Below, one piece after another: positions 1-11,348 of a stretch of 64,000 bases of DNA. A model generated the notes under the pieces. The model was given only the letters and a program-made list of their open reading frames with translations, made no database searches and had not been told where the DNA came from. Both the position numbers and the translations under genes were made by a program. Numbering within the stretch: the stretch's first letter is position 1; each line of letters starts with the position of its first letter. The DNA comes from Aotearoamyces nothofagi (Eukaryota > Ascomycota > Leotiomycetes > Leotiales > Tympanidaceae): NCBI GenBank assembly GCA_015345905.1, contig JADDTR010000004.1:558001-622000 (forward strand). Direction: 5' to 3'.

Positions 1-1667
1 TTATATACGGAACACGTGCGAAGTCCGGATAGTGCGGCGGTACCGAGAAGTATCGTTCTTGCGCAGATTCTTCCAGTAGAGCTTTCAGGTCCTACTCTAC
101 TGGTCGCTATGTCTGATGGAATTGTTCTTACATTTACCGTCGACAAGGACACATACGCCCTATCAGGGAAGAAGAGTGTAGTATTGGGGACGCAACAGGC
201 CAACCTCCAAATATTACCTCGCGGTCATGGACTATTTAATGTTTTTGCGACCTGCGAGCACTCCAGTCTCATATATGGATCCGAGGGAAGAATTGTCTAC
301 TCGGCAGTGACAGCTGAGAATGCTACCTGCATATGCTCATTCAACTCTGAGGCATTTCCAGACGCCATTGTAGTTGCTACAGCAAATGACGTAAGAATCT
401 CGCAGATTGATACAGAGAGGAGGACACATGTTCGTACATTACCCGTTGGTGAAACAGTTCGTCGCATAGCATATTCTGTCAGAGAAAAAGCGTTTGGAAT
501 TGGAGGCATTAAACGCGAATTAATAAGGGGAGAGGAAATCATCTCATGCAGCTTTCGATTGGTCGACGAAGTTGTTTTTGGAGAACTTGGAAAGCCATTC
601 ATGCTTGATACCTTAAACTCCACCGAGCTTATAGAGAGCGTTATTCGGGCTGAACTACCAAACACCTACGGTGAGCCTGCAGAGCGCTTTATTGTGGGCA
701 CAAGCTACTTGAGTGACAGGCCTGAAGACGCTCCGAGGGGCCGAATCATAGTTTTTGGCGTGAGTAATGATAGAAGTCCGTACAAAATTGTCGACTATGC
801 TCTTAAAGGAGCATGCAGATGTCTCGCCATCCTCGATGGCAAGATTGTTGCGGGTCTTGTCAAGACTGTTGTTATGTTTAGTTATACCGAGTCCTCATCT
901 ATATCTGCGACTATGGAGAAGGTCGCATCATATCGAACATCTACCTGCCCGATCGATCTGGATGTTACCGGTAATATCATTGCCGTTGCAGACCTAATGA
1001 AATCAGTATCCCTTGTTGAATACACTCCTGGCAAGGATGGTGTCAAAGGCCAGCTTCTTGAGGTTGCACGGCATTTCCAATCTTGCTGGGCTACGGCGGT
1101 TAGCCACATTGAAGGCGATGTATACCTTGAGAGCGATGCCGATGGGAACCTGACTGTTCTCCGACGTAATGTTGGAGGAGTTACGTTGACCGACCGCCAG
1201 AGACTTGAAGTAATAAGTGAGATGAGCCTTGGAGAAATGGTAAATAGAATACAAAAGGTAGATGTAGAGACGACAGCAAAGGCAACCGTCGTCCCAAGAG
1301 CGTTCCTTGCTACTGTAAGTCCTGTCTTCCAGAGACCTTCATAGTACAAGTGCTAATAGATTGGCAGACCGAAGGCTCTATTTACCTCTTTGCAACGATT
1401 GTCCAGTCTGCTCAAGATCTGCTCATGCGGCTACAGTCTCGAATGGCTGATCTCGTACAGTCACCTGGGAATATACCGTTCAATAAATACCGTGGCTTCA
1501 GGAACGGAGAACGAGAAACAGAAGAACCGTTCCGCTTTGTGGATGGAGAGCTGATTGAAAGGTTCTTAGATGTTAGTGAGATTCTACAGGAGGAGATCTG
1601 TAAGGGCCTAGGTCCCGGAGTTGAAGATGTGAGAAATCTAGTCGAGGAACTGAAGAGGTTGCATTGA
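1..1667 (+). CDS. DDB1: DDB1-like damaged-DNA-binding / CUL4 adaptor protein, 3' part
   Basis: The frame is open from base 1, so the gene begins outside the window; about 537 C-terminal residues are seen. Exons are 1-1314 and 1368-1667, with a 53-bp intron (GTAAGT...CTAATAG ATTGGCAG) that restores the frame at Thr-Thr. The text is beta-propeller-like throughout. It ends with the hallmark DDB1/CPSF-A C-terminus: a Phe-Asn-Lys-Tyr-Arg segment, then FRFVDGELIERFLD and a short helical tail. DDB1 is the adaptor that joins substrate receptors to Cullin-4 ubiquitin ligases in DNA repair and chromatin work. The related CFT1 and RSE1 proteins share the fold, but the FVDGELIERFLD tail fits DDB1 best. 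It is convergent with the minus-strand PMP3/SNA gene. Confidence 0.85.
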
Positions 1668-1987
1668 TTACATCTGGTAGATGGGGGCGTAACTAGCGGC
1701 ATATTCGGCATTTGGCATATATAGGAATGTTTCTATAATGAAAGTATTAAGATGCAACGAGACTGGAATTTCAACTGATTTCTAGTACTATTATACAGTT
1801 TCCACGTGATCACACTGCCTGAGCCCCGACCATATACGCCAATCATCCAAAATAGAGCCATTTACGCCACCCGCGGTTCAGGAATCACTCAACTCTCGAT
1901 GTCATATTTTCATGTTTCATCAGGTCCTTAGTCCGGAGTAAGATACAACGATCGACGTGTACCTAATCAACTAACATCCATTATCAT
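1668..1987. other. Convergent intergenic region
   Basis: This 320-bp stretch lies between the 3' ends of the DDB1-like gene and the PMP3/SNA gene. It presumably holds both 3' UTRs and polyadenylation sites. I see no open frame or repeat of note. Confidence 0.5.
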
Positions 1988-2466
1988 TTAGTCCCTAGTC
2001 TGGATTTTATGGTCGCCCGTGACAGCCTGGGCATAGGTCGGTGGTGCTGGCCCTGCCGCCCCGAGTCCATCATTCCATGTGCCATTCTGCTCCTGCTGGA
2101 CCGGGGCGGCCATTGGAGCTGTAGTTCCGTACCCAGCAGTATTCGGGGACCTTTGTGATCCAGAGGGGCCTTGAATAACGACGTATGTGACTCGTCCGCC
2201 CTCAGCGTCTTCTGGAATAGCCTCGTAATCGTTTATGTCGGGGAATTTGGCGATGATGTACCACGAGTGTAGAAGGCCAGGAATGTAGCCGAGGATTAGC
2301 AGCAGGACATTTATGATGGAGTCGACAGAGCAGATGCCCGTTTTGACCCAAACTGGAGGTAGATGTTAGTATGCGCATACGCAGAGTGGGAGAGGAGAGT
2401 GGTACCTGGGAGTGGCGGAAAGAGGATGGCGATAAAGCCGAGGAAGATGTCAGATGAGCAGCACAT
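1988..2466 (-). CDS. PMP3/SNA-family small membrane protein with PPxY tail
   Basis: Exons are 2406-2466 and 1988-2352 with a 53-bp intron, giving 141 aa. The N-terminal ~55 residues are a UPF0057/PMP3 proteolipid: MCCSSDIFLG, then two membrane helices (about residues 7-25 and 31-53) separated by a short loop. The remaining ~85 residues are polar and rich in Gly, Ala, Gln and Pro. They contain PPTY, a PPxY motif of the type bound by WW domains of Rsp5/Nedd4 ligases. Yeast Sna3 and Sna4 are PMP3-like proteins with such tails that work as Rsp5 adaptors in vacuolar sorting. A matching role here is inference. The start was chosen because MCCSS precedes the first helix directly. Confidence 0.85.
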
Positions 2467-2818
2467 TGTATGTAGCGATGTGCACTATTAAGGGGACAAG
2501 AGGAGTATCGGCGAGGTGTTTTAAGTAGTGTTCGCTGGTTCCGTGACCGTATGTCATGTCAGGAGGAGAGAGCGGCTCGCCGTGAGTTTCCGAGTTCTGC
2601 TACAATGCGTCATCTTTAGTGGCGGAGAACTGCCCGCACGGAGAGTAGCCTAGTCACCAGCCCGCTAATCCAGGCACAGCTAGGTAGGTCGCTTATCGAT
2701 AGCATCGGGGGCGGGATCAATTCTCCGGCCAAAAAGTTTACAGTGAATAGCTTCCTTCATTGACAGCTGACGGCCAAACGTGCAGGTTCATATCTCGAAG
2801 GAGCCGTTTTCGTGCAAG
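2467..2818. promoter_or_regulatory. Divergent promoter region, PMP3/SNA and RPC37
   Basis: About 350 bp separate two divergent start codons, so both promoters must lie here. The frame of the RPC37-like gene is open back to a GTG at 2780, but the first ATG is at 2819. No defined element was recognised. Confidence 0.55.
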
Positions 2819-3947
2819 ATGGCCAGCGCAGCAGAACCCTTTGACGTGGATGATCCGGATCCGATAAAGGCTTCTTACGATGTCTACATGAGACCGCACC
2901 TGCAAGACGGACACAAACTCTACATCCTCCAATTCCCAAATCGAGCCTCGAAGCAAGATTATTCAGCCGCCAATTCCTCTCTTCCAACCGAGATACGATC
3001 CAAGCCGAAGTCAGGTCTCTTAGAACTCGATGTGCCGGTTGATGCATGGCGAAACTACGATCGTGAAAAGGGTGTGAAATGGGGAGAAGCTATGAGGAAG
3101 AGCAATGCAGGCAAGGCTGGAAGTGGTGGGGCAAGTCATGGCTTGCCGGGTGGCTTTGGAATTGGAGGAACCCAAGCACCCAGAGGCAGAGGTGCAAGGG
3201 ATGGCGACGAGGATATGGCACAGGAATCGATCCTGCGAGATTATGCAGCTGCTGTCACGCATCAGAGGGTTTTGACGAAACAGACTTTGGGAGGATCAGC
3301 TGTGCCGAAAGAGGCTGCTACACCACAATATATGATTGGTGCATTTAGAAAGAGTAAGCCTTTCTTAACAGTGGTGTTTATGTGTAGGAGAAAAGTACTG
3401 ACGAAATATCTCTGTAACAGACCAATTACATCTGACGCCTGTCGATGAAATCGTGCAAATGCGCCCCCAATTCCATCATATCGATGCCCAGGCCGAACTT
3501 GAGCGACTCGGTCGACCTCGTGAGCCAGCTCAATCCCGAGCAGGAGAACCTCGTGCGATCCATATGACGGTGAAATCCACCACAGACGGCGAAGAAGAGA
3601 CCATGGACACTATGGCAGAGCGTGTCCGCTCGGCACAGGAAGAGCCATGGAGGCGACTCAAATATGTAGATGAGGACAGTACCGATGCTTGGGAGGTATT
3701 CAACGAGCATCTGTTCATTGAGGACACGGATGTGGCACCAAAGCTGGTCAGCGTGATGGATGATGCTCAGTATTTAAACGCTATAAGTGCGCCGAGAGAT
3801 GCGGCAAGGTTGAGCAGGAGTAAAAAGTCTGGCAGGTCTAAGGGCAAAAAGAAAGGTAAAGGTAAGGAAGGCGTTGATGAAGAAGATAGTGATAGCTCTG
3901 GTACGCTGTCTGGGCTGTCTTCAAGCGATGAGGGCGATATGGATTGA
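2819..3947 (+). CDS. RPC37: RNA polymerase III subunit RPC37/RPC5 (Sin-like family)
   Basis: Exons are 2819-3353 and 3421-3947, with a 67-bp intron whose branch site is TACTGAC; the product is 353 aa. It opens with the family pattern of a DxVxxxYDVYMRP strand followed by LYILQFPNR (about residues 20-45). After the junction comes the conserved HLTPVDEIVQMRPQFHHID block. The C-terminus is a Lys-rich then acidic, Ser-rich tail (SKGKKKGKGKEG, then DSDSSG). RPC37 pairs with RPC53 to form the TFIIF-like dimer used by RNA polymerase III in termination and reinitiation. An earlier CAG acceptor at 3371 exists but would leave the branch site downstream, so 3420 is preferred. Confidence 0.85.
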
Positions 3948-4117
3948 TGCTTGATGGCTTTGTAGATATTCCATACATCCATGTCTCGGCGCTGTTAGAT
4001 ACCCAGGGATAGGCATAATCACACCTGTCTACATACGCCTACACACGAAACTAAGAAATTCAAAACAACAAGGCAACTCATGTGATTCTGTACTGTAGTC
4101 CATGATCATTGTTTAAT

Positions 4118-5740
4118 TTACCCAATCAGATTAATTGCGGCCTCTGGCCAACTCCCCCAAATCATGGGCCTATCTCCCAGTTTCCCACTTACAGGCGCCA
4201 GAATCTTCAATCTGCGCTTCTTTTCATCCACTTCTGCTACATAGACGAAGCCCATGACACTCGCGTCCCGGATGGTGTCTTGCGAGTCGTGTAAAGATGC
4301 GTACATGATGGCGAGGACGCAATGTAGCATTTGAGACGAGGGCTCGACCCTGTCAAAGATGGGTGCTTCCTGATCTTCTTCGCCTCCAGGTAAGAATGAG
4401 GATTGCATTGAATTTACTAGACGGCAACTTAGCATTCATTGGAGTCGTTATATCATTCAAGCCTAGCTCGAAGAGAAGAAGGTAGGCTTACATTCGTGAA
4501 TCTTGAAGACCGTTATGGCGCTGAAATCCACAGTTTGGGTGTGCGGACTCAATGTTCTTCGAGCGTCTCCGAAGAAATACTCTTTTATTTGTGCTTGGTG
4601 GGTTTGCTGCATGAAAGTGTCGTCGCGATCAGCACAGCCACCAGATTTGTCGAGCTTAATAACTGTGATTATCTCGTCTGAAGTGGTTTTGTGGTTATCA
4701 AACCGACGGAGCATGTCACTGTGCAGTCGCTCCGAACCTAAGACAATGACTACATTGACTGTTATGTGATGTTAGTTTTTGTGCAGCACGTGATCTACAT
4801 GTGACTGAATTACCTGAGAACTCTGAGACAATATGTGATATGATATCGTATCCTCCCTTTCCTTGACTGATCACACCAGGCGTGTCAATTATAATTCCAG
4901 CCCGCTTGACCTCAGGGTCATCGGCCAATCTGCTCGTAGCTGCCAGTGCTAGCCGGGTCACCACGGGCTTGAACAGCTTTGGGTTGTCCTCTGGACTCGC
5001 GAGGCCATAGTAATAGCACAGAGGCAACTTCACAGGCACAGGACTTGGTCCACTAGTTGGACTACTGCCCCAACCCTCTTCAACATCAACGATTGAGGCA
5101 AAAGCTGTGGCCGTCAACGTCCCTGGTATCGAGAGCAATCCTTCCCTTGAATCCGTGTTCACGACCATAGGTTGCCTCCCAGAACGTGTAGCATAAGCGG
5201 TTAATAGCTTTACTAAGCTTGTCTTGCCTGCATTGCTCGGGCCCACGATCAATACTCGTGGTCCATCCCGGCCACTCTGCGCAGCTTGTTGCCGTAAACC
5301 ATCAAGCGCAAAATGCGTATTCGCATAGCTGGTCATTGGCGTTTCTTCTGCGGTGTACTCTTCGCATGCGCCGCTGACTTCAATACGACAGCCATGCCAC
5401 GTAAATATAGCGGCTTTCGTGCCGTAGAATCTATAGACATGATTGACAGCCAGTTCAGTGCCAAAGATCTCTGCTGTTCCAGACAGGATCTGACTCTGGT
5501 CAGCTAACTTCATTAATGGAAAACCTTTTCATATTCACCTTGACTTCTATGTTGCTGCCAATTGCGACCTCAAATCGCCATTCGGAATTAGGAAAGAGGT
5601 CATGGATAGCGATTATCGGAGCTGAGACTGACGTGGGCGCTGCTGAGGTCGTCTGAGATGCATGTTAGTGTTGTTCTCGAATTTGTAAGATCGAGGCTGC
5701 TTACCACCGGGGCCACGAGGCCGAGGCCTGGCAGCGACAT
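4118..5740 (-). CDS. CLP1: CLP1, polynucleotide kinase-like subunit of cleavage/polyadenylation factor IA
   Basis: Five exons (5705-5740, 5539-5652, 4814-5489, 4492-4758, 4118-4416) give 463 aa, the usual fungal length. The protein starts MSLPGLGLVAPV. It has the beta-sandwich opening with WRFEV and ILSGTAEIFGTELA, then a Walker A loop GPSNAGKTS at about residues 133-141 and an IDTPG segment. The C-terminal domain carries LPGGEE. CLP1 works with PCF11 in mRNA 3'-end formation; fungal CLP1 binds ATP but is usually not an active RNA kinase. The open frame continues 5' of exon 3 into intron 2, where an in-frame ATG (5511-5513) is spurious. The true junction joins EVK to ILSG. Confidence 0.93.
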
Positions 5741-7059
5741 CCTATCTGGTTGACTTCTCAGCTGCCGAGAAGAAGAATATGCTCACGAATTCCCCATGTG
5801 CGCCTTTGAAAGATGTACCTAGGCGGCTTGCTCACGGGCAGGGGTCTAGTTTGTGCAGTCTCAGCCTTGCCGTAACGTCAATCCCCGCTAGCCGAATCCG
5901 ATGCATCAACACCACCCGCAAAACAAAGGTATCCAAGAGACGTCCAAGGAAAATAAGGATCAACCACGGACATCTTCAGTTATGAGAATACCATGTCAAG
6001 ATTTTAGTGTGAGTAAAGATATTGTAGAGCTTGCTTTTAAATCCTCTCGGAATACAAGTGTGTTTTGAAGGTTGCTTTCAGCAGCCATCTTCCACCTAGG
6101 CATATTTATTATCCCAACCAGGCTACCTGTATAAGCGAGGCTCGGCTAACGAGCCTATATCAAATATTAATTCAGCAAAAAGGCTGAACAGAGAACAAAA
6201 AGATTAGCCAAATCAGTGCTCGAAACAATTATATATATAATCTAAAAGGGGTAGAAGGAGATAAAAAGGACTTTATATCTAAGAATTTGAAGCAAGTAGC
6301 ACGCTGCACAGGACTCCTTGAAGCTCTCTTACCTCCCTCACTTGCTTGACTACCGATGGATAGAGTCCTCTGCCTTATATAGAAAAAGGAAAAAAAGGCA
6401 AAAAAAGAGTATACAACTGTTAACAGTATGCCCGACCTTCGCCCACAGCAGATTACTGTGATATCTTTATGTGTTCAACTGTATGCCCAACCTTCGCCCA
6501 CGGCGCTACCGTGATGTATGAGTTTCGAGTGAGGAGGAGGGGGAGGAGGATTGTCGAGAGTCGAGTGTTCGGAAGTAGGAAAGGTGTTAGTGTATTTTAT
6601 TTGCAGATGTGCTAAATCAAGTGTTTCTTGACCGCTAACCGACCGTTGTCGTTGAAGCAATGTTGCCTATTTTAATCTATATAGCTACTTTCAGAATTGG
6701 GAATTAGACTAACTAGATTTGATGACTAGGTGAGGCAGTAATCGATGGAAGGCCACAACTCAACTAGGAATTTGACTTGCCATGCCCTCCCATGCATCCC
6801 TAATACTATTAAATATATACCCAGAATATGTCACATGCTCTGGTATTAAGCAATAGTTCACAGCCGATTTCCTAAGAGAAGGCTGACTTATGTATATCTA
6901 TATACTACAGTTCTAAGTATACATGCACATGAGGGATATACATCTTATGAGGAAAGATTAAGTAAAATCATCCTTTATATCTTGTACTCAATGGGTATAA
7001 AACTCATCGTAGCTGCTATAGTCCATGCTTATGATGCTAGATAAACGCCAGACTCATGC
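5741..7059. other. Gene-free AT-rich stretch with a small repeat
   Basis: This 1.3-kb stretch between CLP1 and the multikinase gene has no convincing gene. It becomes AT-rich with runs of TATATA from about 6170 to 7020. A direct repeat lies at about 6424-6515. A 68-codon plus-strand frame at 5779 has no recognisable features. The composition suggests a decayed repeat, but I cannot name a family. Confidence 0.5.
6424..6515. repeat. Direct repeat, two copies about 55 bp apart
   Basis: The core GTATGCCCRACCTTCGCCCAC occurs at about 6426 and again at about 6481, each followed by a short variable stretch and then TACYGTGAT. The two copies differ at only a few bases, so the duplication is not very old. 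It may be part of a larger decayed element. Confidence 0.7.
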
Positions 7060-8153
7060 TCATGATCCAAGACCCTTCAATATCTTCACCACACTTCGGA
7101 CGCCAAGCAACGCGTTCTCGTCAGGCCCCATACCAGGAACCCACTCTGCATGAGCAAAGTCTATAACCTTGATAGCGTAGATCTTTGGAGTATTATCCTC
7201 TTCATCTTCGAGGTAGTCTTCATTGTCAATGTTATCATCATCCTCGTCCTCATCTAGATGACCATCAACCCCATTAGTAGATACCTCTGCGTGCTTAGTG
7301 GCATCCTCCATTGCAGTCCTCAACACATCGCCATCGCCCTCGAAGACAAAGAGAAGGCTTGCTGAGTACATTCGACTCTCCTGATTCTCTAAGGTTTCCT
7401 GAATCTGTAATAGGTCTGCTAGAAACGCCTGCGCAACCAGCTTCCCAAGTTCCTTGTCTATGCCAGCAGACTCCGTGAAGATAAAATTTCTGAACGCATC
7501 TGCTACGTTGTCTTTGTTGACAACGGTTTTACCGTATTCTTTGTCATAAATCTTATGGCCACCAGAGTCAACGTCTCCCGCTGGAAGTGCATCATGGCCC
7601 TGCCACACTCGCATACCGGCTATCCGAAAGCCAAGTTCTTTGTGGGTAGTGTCTTCTGTTACCTTATCAAAACGGATCTTCTTGTCCTCTTTTGCATCGT
7701 CGGCCCATAATCGTTTGCCCAGCTTGACGTCTAAGATGTTTGGCCGCTTGAAGCCGAAGGCGGCATTCTCTAGGACCACGGCTTTGTTTGTAATAATCTT
7801 GCGGTTTTTAGGTGTTGGAGGGACGTCTGGAAGGCTGTGTTGGGCAATCAAGGCCGCGCCTTGCTCTTCTAGGGTAGCTTCTTGCTGCGCGGTCAACTCC
7901 AACGTTCCCATAAACGTCGGCATGAAGTATGCGAATTTAGGATGACTGGTGATTGAGTCTTCGTAGAATGCTACTTCAGCTGGAGTGCAAGGTTTAATGA
8001 AGAGCTCCCCGCTGGCATCGCTCAGAGTTCCATCGCTGTAGAGAATTAGTACTGAGGGCCCAGATCGCAATGTACTTGGGCTATATCTTACTGTCCAGCC
8101 ACGGCATAACCATAGTCGATTAAGTCGGCTTCATTTGGCAAGATCCTGGCCAT
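7060..8153 (-). CDS. ARG82: Inositol polyphosphate multikinase (IPK family)
   Basis: Exons are 8092-8153 and 7060-8035, giving 345 aa. The 56-bp intron (branch TACTAAT) joins AVAGH to DGTLSDASGELFIKP, which is the family's conserved opening. Later come PNILDVKLGKRLW, the PxxxDxKxG inositol-binding motif, then SASLLFVFEGDGD, and VIDFAHAEW with the metal-binding Asp. An acidic run of about 25 residues (Asp/Glu-rich) is inserted before the last motif, as in yeast Arg82. The enzyme makes IP4/IP5 from IP3 and, in yeast, also acts with MCM1-type regulators. It is divergent with ARB1. Confidence 0.92.
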
Positions 8154-9149
8154 CTTTGCTTGAGAGGCGTCTGCTACGACTCGATCATGTTGCAGAAAAG
8201 AATTGAAAACCTTTATTGGAGGTTGGGAAGTGAACGATTTGCGAGAAAAGGAAACCAACATGCAACAGAGTGAATAAAAAAGCAAGGCTGAGCAATTTAC
8301 AGTCGTGGCATTTCTCCAGCGCAAGTGGCCGACAACCCTTGATGTACTGCGCCCGAACAGCGGTCAGTCGCGTAGGCGCGTGCATTGGTTAATTGGCCTG
8401 GCCGCACACCTGGCTCCCCTGACTCTGCTGGCTCTGACGGCAACCTCAGTAAACGGGCCCGAATAGCGACCTCACGGGGCTTCCCCGCTGACCCCCCGTG
8501 AATGCTTGCTTGACCTGCAAACGCTGCAACCTCCCTCCCAACCACATAAATACGCACAACACCAACACCAACACCAACGTCAACACCGACAGAAGCAGGC
8601 TCGTAGAATAACAACCATCTGTAACTGCCACTTGGAAGCATGTAAGTCTGCGGATAGGACCGCCCAGAAAGACGGTTGCCCGGCATCCCGCTGCACCTTT
8701 CCATCCTGCGTTTCACTGTCCCACCTTCAATCTATTCTCAACTTCTCAGATTTCCCTGTTATATTTTGTTGTCATTCACTTCCCTCAACATGGGCTTTTC
8801 TTCCATGTGTGCTCTGTAATGCCTTTCACCTCGTCACACTACTCTCATTTCCACCAACTTCTTGCCGCCGACCTAGCACACCAAAAATCCTGTCACATTT
8901 GCATCACTACCACTGGCTTACTAGATCACTTGTCTCGACATACATACGCTCTCTGCTTATCACTTCACTGACAGCTCAGCTAGCAGTCGCTTCCGTCGTT
9001 TTTCTGCGAAGGTCTAAGCCACGTGAGGAATCTTTGCTACTAGCCGGGGGTACGGCCTGTAGCACTTTCATTTGCCCGCCAATATCAGGATCACAGCGAT
9101 TCGAGCGCTTCACTGTAACTTGCAGTTCCACTGCCAGCGGACCTTGAAA
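8154..9149. promoter_or_regulatory. Divergent region between the multikinase gene and ARB1
   Basis: This 1-kb stretch is bidirectional promoter plus leaders. It includes a short CAACAC hexamer tandem at about 8555-8590 and C/T-rich tracts upstream of ARB1. A 213-codon plus-strand frame (8506-9147) is open but has no domain and a composition like its surroundings, so I treat it as non-coding leader. Confidence 0.5.
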
Positions 9150-11019
9150 ATGTCTCTTCATCCGGAAGATATCGCAGATTGCAGCAATGTCGATAACCAA
9201 CCGGCCAAGTCCAGCGGAACACAGCGCCGCTACACAAACGCAGAACTTCTAAGCCTGGAACCAGTTGTAACTGCTAGGCTGGGCGATGCTGGTTTGAGAG
9301 ACCCTGTCACAGAGAAAACTGCCCAGGCCAAGATCCCAGTTTCGGCTCCAGAAGAAGACCTTCAACTACGTGAAGATGACCCGAATGCTCTTTTGCCCGA
9401 TAAAGTTCAAGAGAAGAAGAAAAAGAAAAAGAGCAGTGGCAAGAATAGGAAACCACCTGCTACTGGCTTTGAAGAATTCTACGCTGATCCACCAACAACT
9501 CCAGATGAGTACAACGAGGAGGTCCATGATCTTTACCATCAGTAAGTTTGAAGATTGTTCTAAATTATACATGAACCATGACCATGGCCAACCAAGGGCT
9601 TCTAGCTCATTTATTATCACCAACAATTGAATAGGATCTATCATAGTTACTGACGTTCTGAAAGTTCTCGTTCCTTCGTTGAGCGTATCGAACAGTGCAT
9701 TCAGCGCTACCGAGCCCGACGTAAGCTGGATGAGAGGCGCGCCAATGTGTTCAGTAAGTATCTTACCTTAGGTGGCGTTGATACCAGCTTGAAGGCGTTT
9801 ACTGGAGGTCTGGATAAAGATACGATTGAAAGTTCTACTGCTGCAGAAATTGCTGCCGTCCAAGCCACTGATCGGATTTACGGTGGTGTCCGCAACGCCA
9901 AGTTCTACGACCCTGCTAACGCGGCCAATTGGGTCGTCGACTTTGAGGGAATTGTTAAGGACTTTCTGTAAGTGTTCCTTATGTCTCATAGGTAAATGTT
10001 CTGCCCAGGATATGTCCTGACGTTTCTAGGTCATGCAAGGCTCCTCGAATATTCGGAACAGATAAGAAAGAGGAAATTGGCGAATACTGTGGTGTTATTC
10101 GTAACTTTCTGAACTACGTTCTCACCCACAGTGTGTGCCCTGAATACACCTATAGCATCCTTGCTGCGCGCAAAGTCTGTGACATCGCCGAAAGGGAATT
10201 ATGGGCAATCAAGGAGCTAGGTAGGCTCTTGCCAGGCGATTTTAACAAGGCGGCTTCGGCACTCTATGGTGGATACTATCATGGCATGTATACCGATGCC
10301 AACCAACCATGGGCGGAAGATCTAGGACATCTCGCTGGCATGAGCATCGCAGATTCCGATCGCATCTTCAGGACAGCAATCGCATGGCTAGGAAATAAGC
10401 AGCAAGGAGATGCATTGATGGGTATCCAAGTTCCTAAGGGTGCGTGTATTCTTGGAGTGCTACTTCAGATTGACAATTACCATGGCCATTTCTGATAGTT
10501 GTAACATTTGCTGATGGCTATTCTAATCTTATAGTAATCAAAACCGAGGTTCAATCAATGGAGGTCGTAAGCATTACGCTTCCGGACGCGCAGATGGAGG
10601 GTGCTTTCGGAGGTACTAAGGATATTTATGGTGTGGCAGGCAATATAAAACCAATTGGCCTCCTCGGCGTGAAGCCCTGGGTTAACCCTAGTGCTTATTT
10701 GGAAGATTTGACCGAGGAGGAAGAGAAAGCAAGGAATTCCACTCCGATCCTTGAGGATATGTTCTGGATCGAGGGGAATATCTTGGAGCATTGCTTTGTT
10801 GGCATGAAGATTGAAGCTGCAGTCAGAGAGCTTGATATCGGTATAAAATACCTCGACGGTATCAGCGGCATCTACTGTTCATTTTTCACTTATCTACCTA
10901 ATGAGCGCATGAGCGATTGGAAAGAACCAGTCCCAAATACGAGGCCAGCTCCGTCTGTTGACAACCCGGGCAATCCCAATGATTCATATGAGGGCGGAGC
11001 CATGGATGATTTCGAGTAG
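9150..11019 (+). CDS. ARB1: Arb1, subunit of the Argonaute siRNA chaperone complex
   Basis: Four exons (9150-9541, 9665-9967, 10030-10439, 10535-11019) give 529 aa. The N-terminal ~125 residues are polar with a Lys-rich run (EKKKKKKSSGKNRK). The conserved body follows: GFEEFYADPPTTPDEYNEE, ERIEQCIQRYRARRKLDERR, VFSKYLTLGGVDTS, and a long helical domain ending with SGIYCSFFTYLPNERM. This matches the Arb1 family known from fission yeast, where ARC (Arb1-Arb2-Ago1) holds duplex siRNA before passenger-strand release and is needed for heterochromatin. Its presence implies a working small-RNA pathway in this fungus (inference). Confidence 0.85.
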
Positions 11020-11348
11020 AACTGGATATCAGTATCTATGCTGGGTAATTTGCTTTACTTTGCCTTCTCTCATCTGCTTGGCGTTTGAGAGTTATCGGAA
11101 ACGGAAAAGGGTGTTCTCATTATGATTGAGGTTCTGAGGTAGGTGATTCAACAAGTTTCAGAAACTCTAGGCCCTAGTTGGTGATGGCATTTGCTACTTT
11201 CTGCAAAGGTAGATAATGGGCATGTCTATGAGCACGAACGCAACCAGGAGCATTAGATTACCAGTTTAGAGAAAATATATCTCATCACTGAACCTGCGAT
11301 ACGTGCATTTCATCTTATTTGCTCATGAGAATATCTTAGTCGCTCTAT
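11020..11348. other. Convergent intergenic region
   Basis: About 330 bp lie between the 3' ends of ARB1 and the quinone oxidoreductase gene. I see no open frame or repeat; it presumably holds 3' UTRs. Confidence 0.5.

Noticed and set aside
5490-5538. In-frame ATG upstream of CLP1 exon 3
   Set aside because: It lies in intron 2; splicing to EVK|ILSGTAEIFG restores the conserved CLP1 N-terminus.
8506-9147. Open frame of 213 codons upstream of ARB1
   Set aside because: No domain, Ser/His/Leu-rich text from C/T-rich DNA, and it occupies the promoter/leader between two divergent genes.
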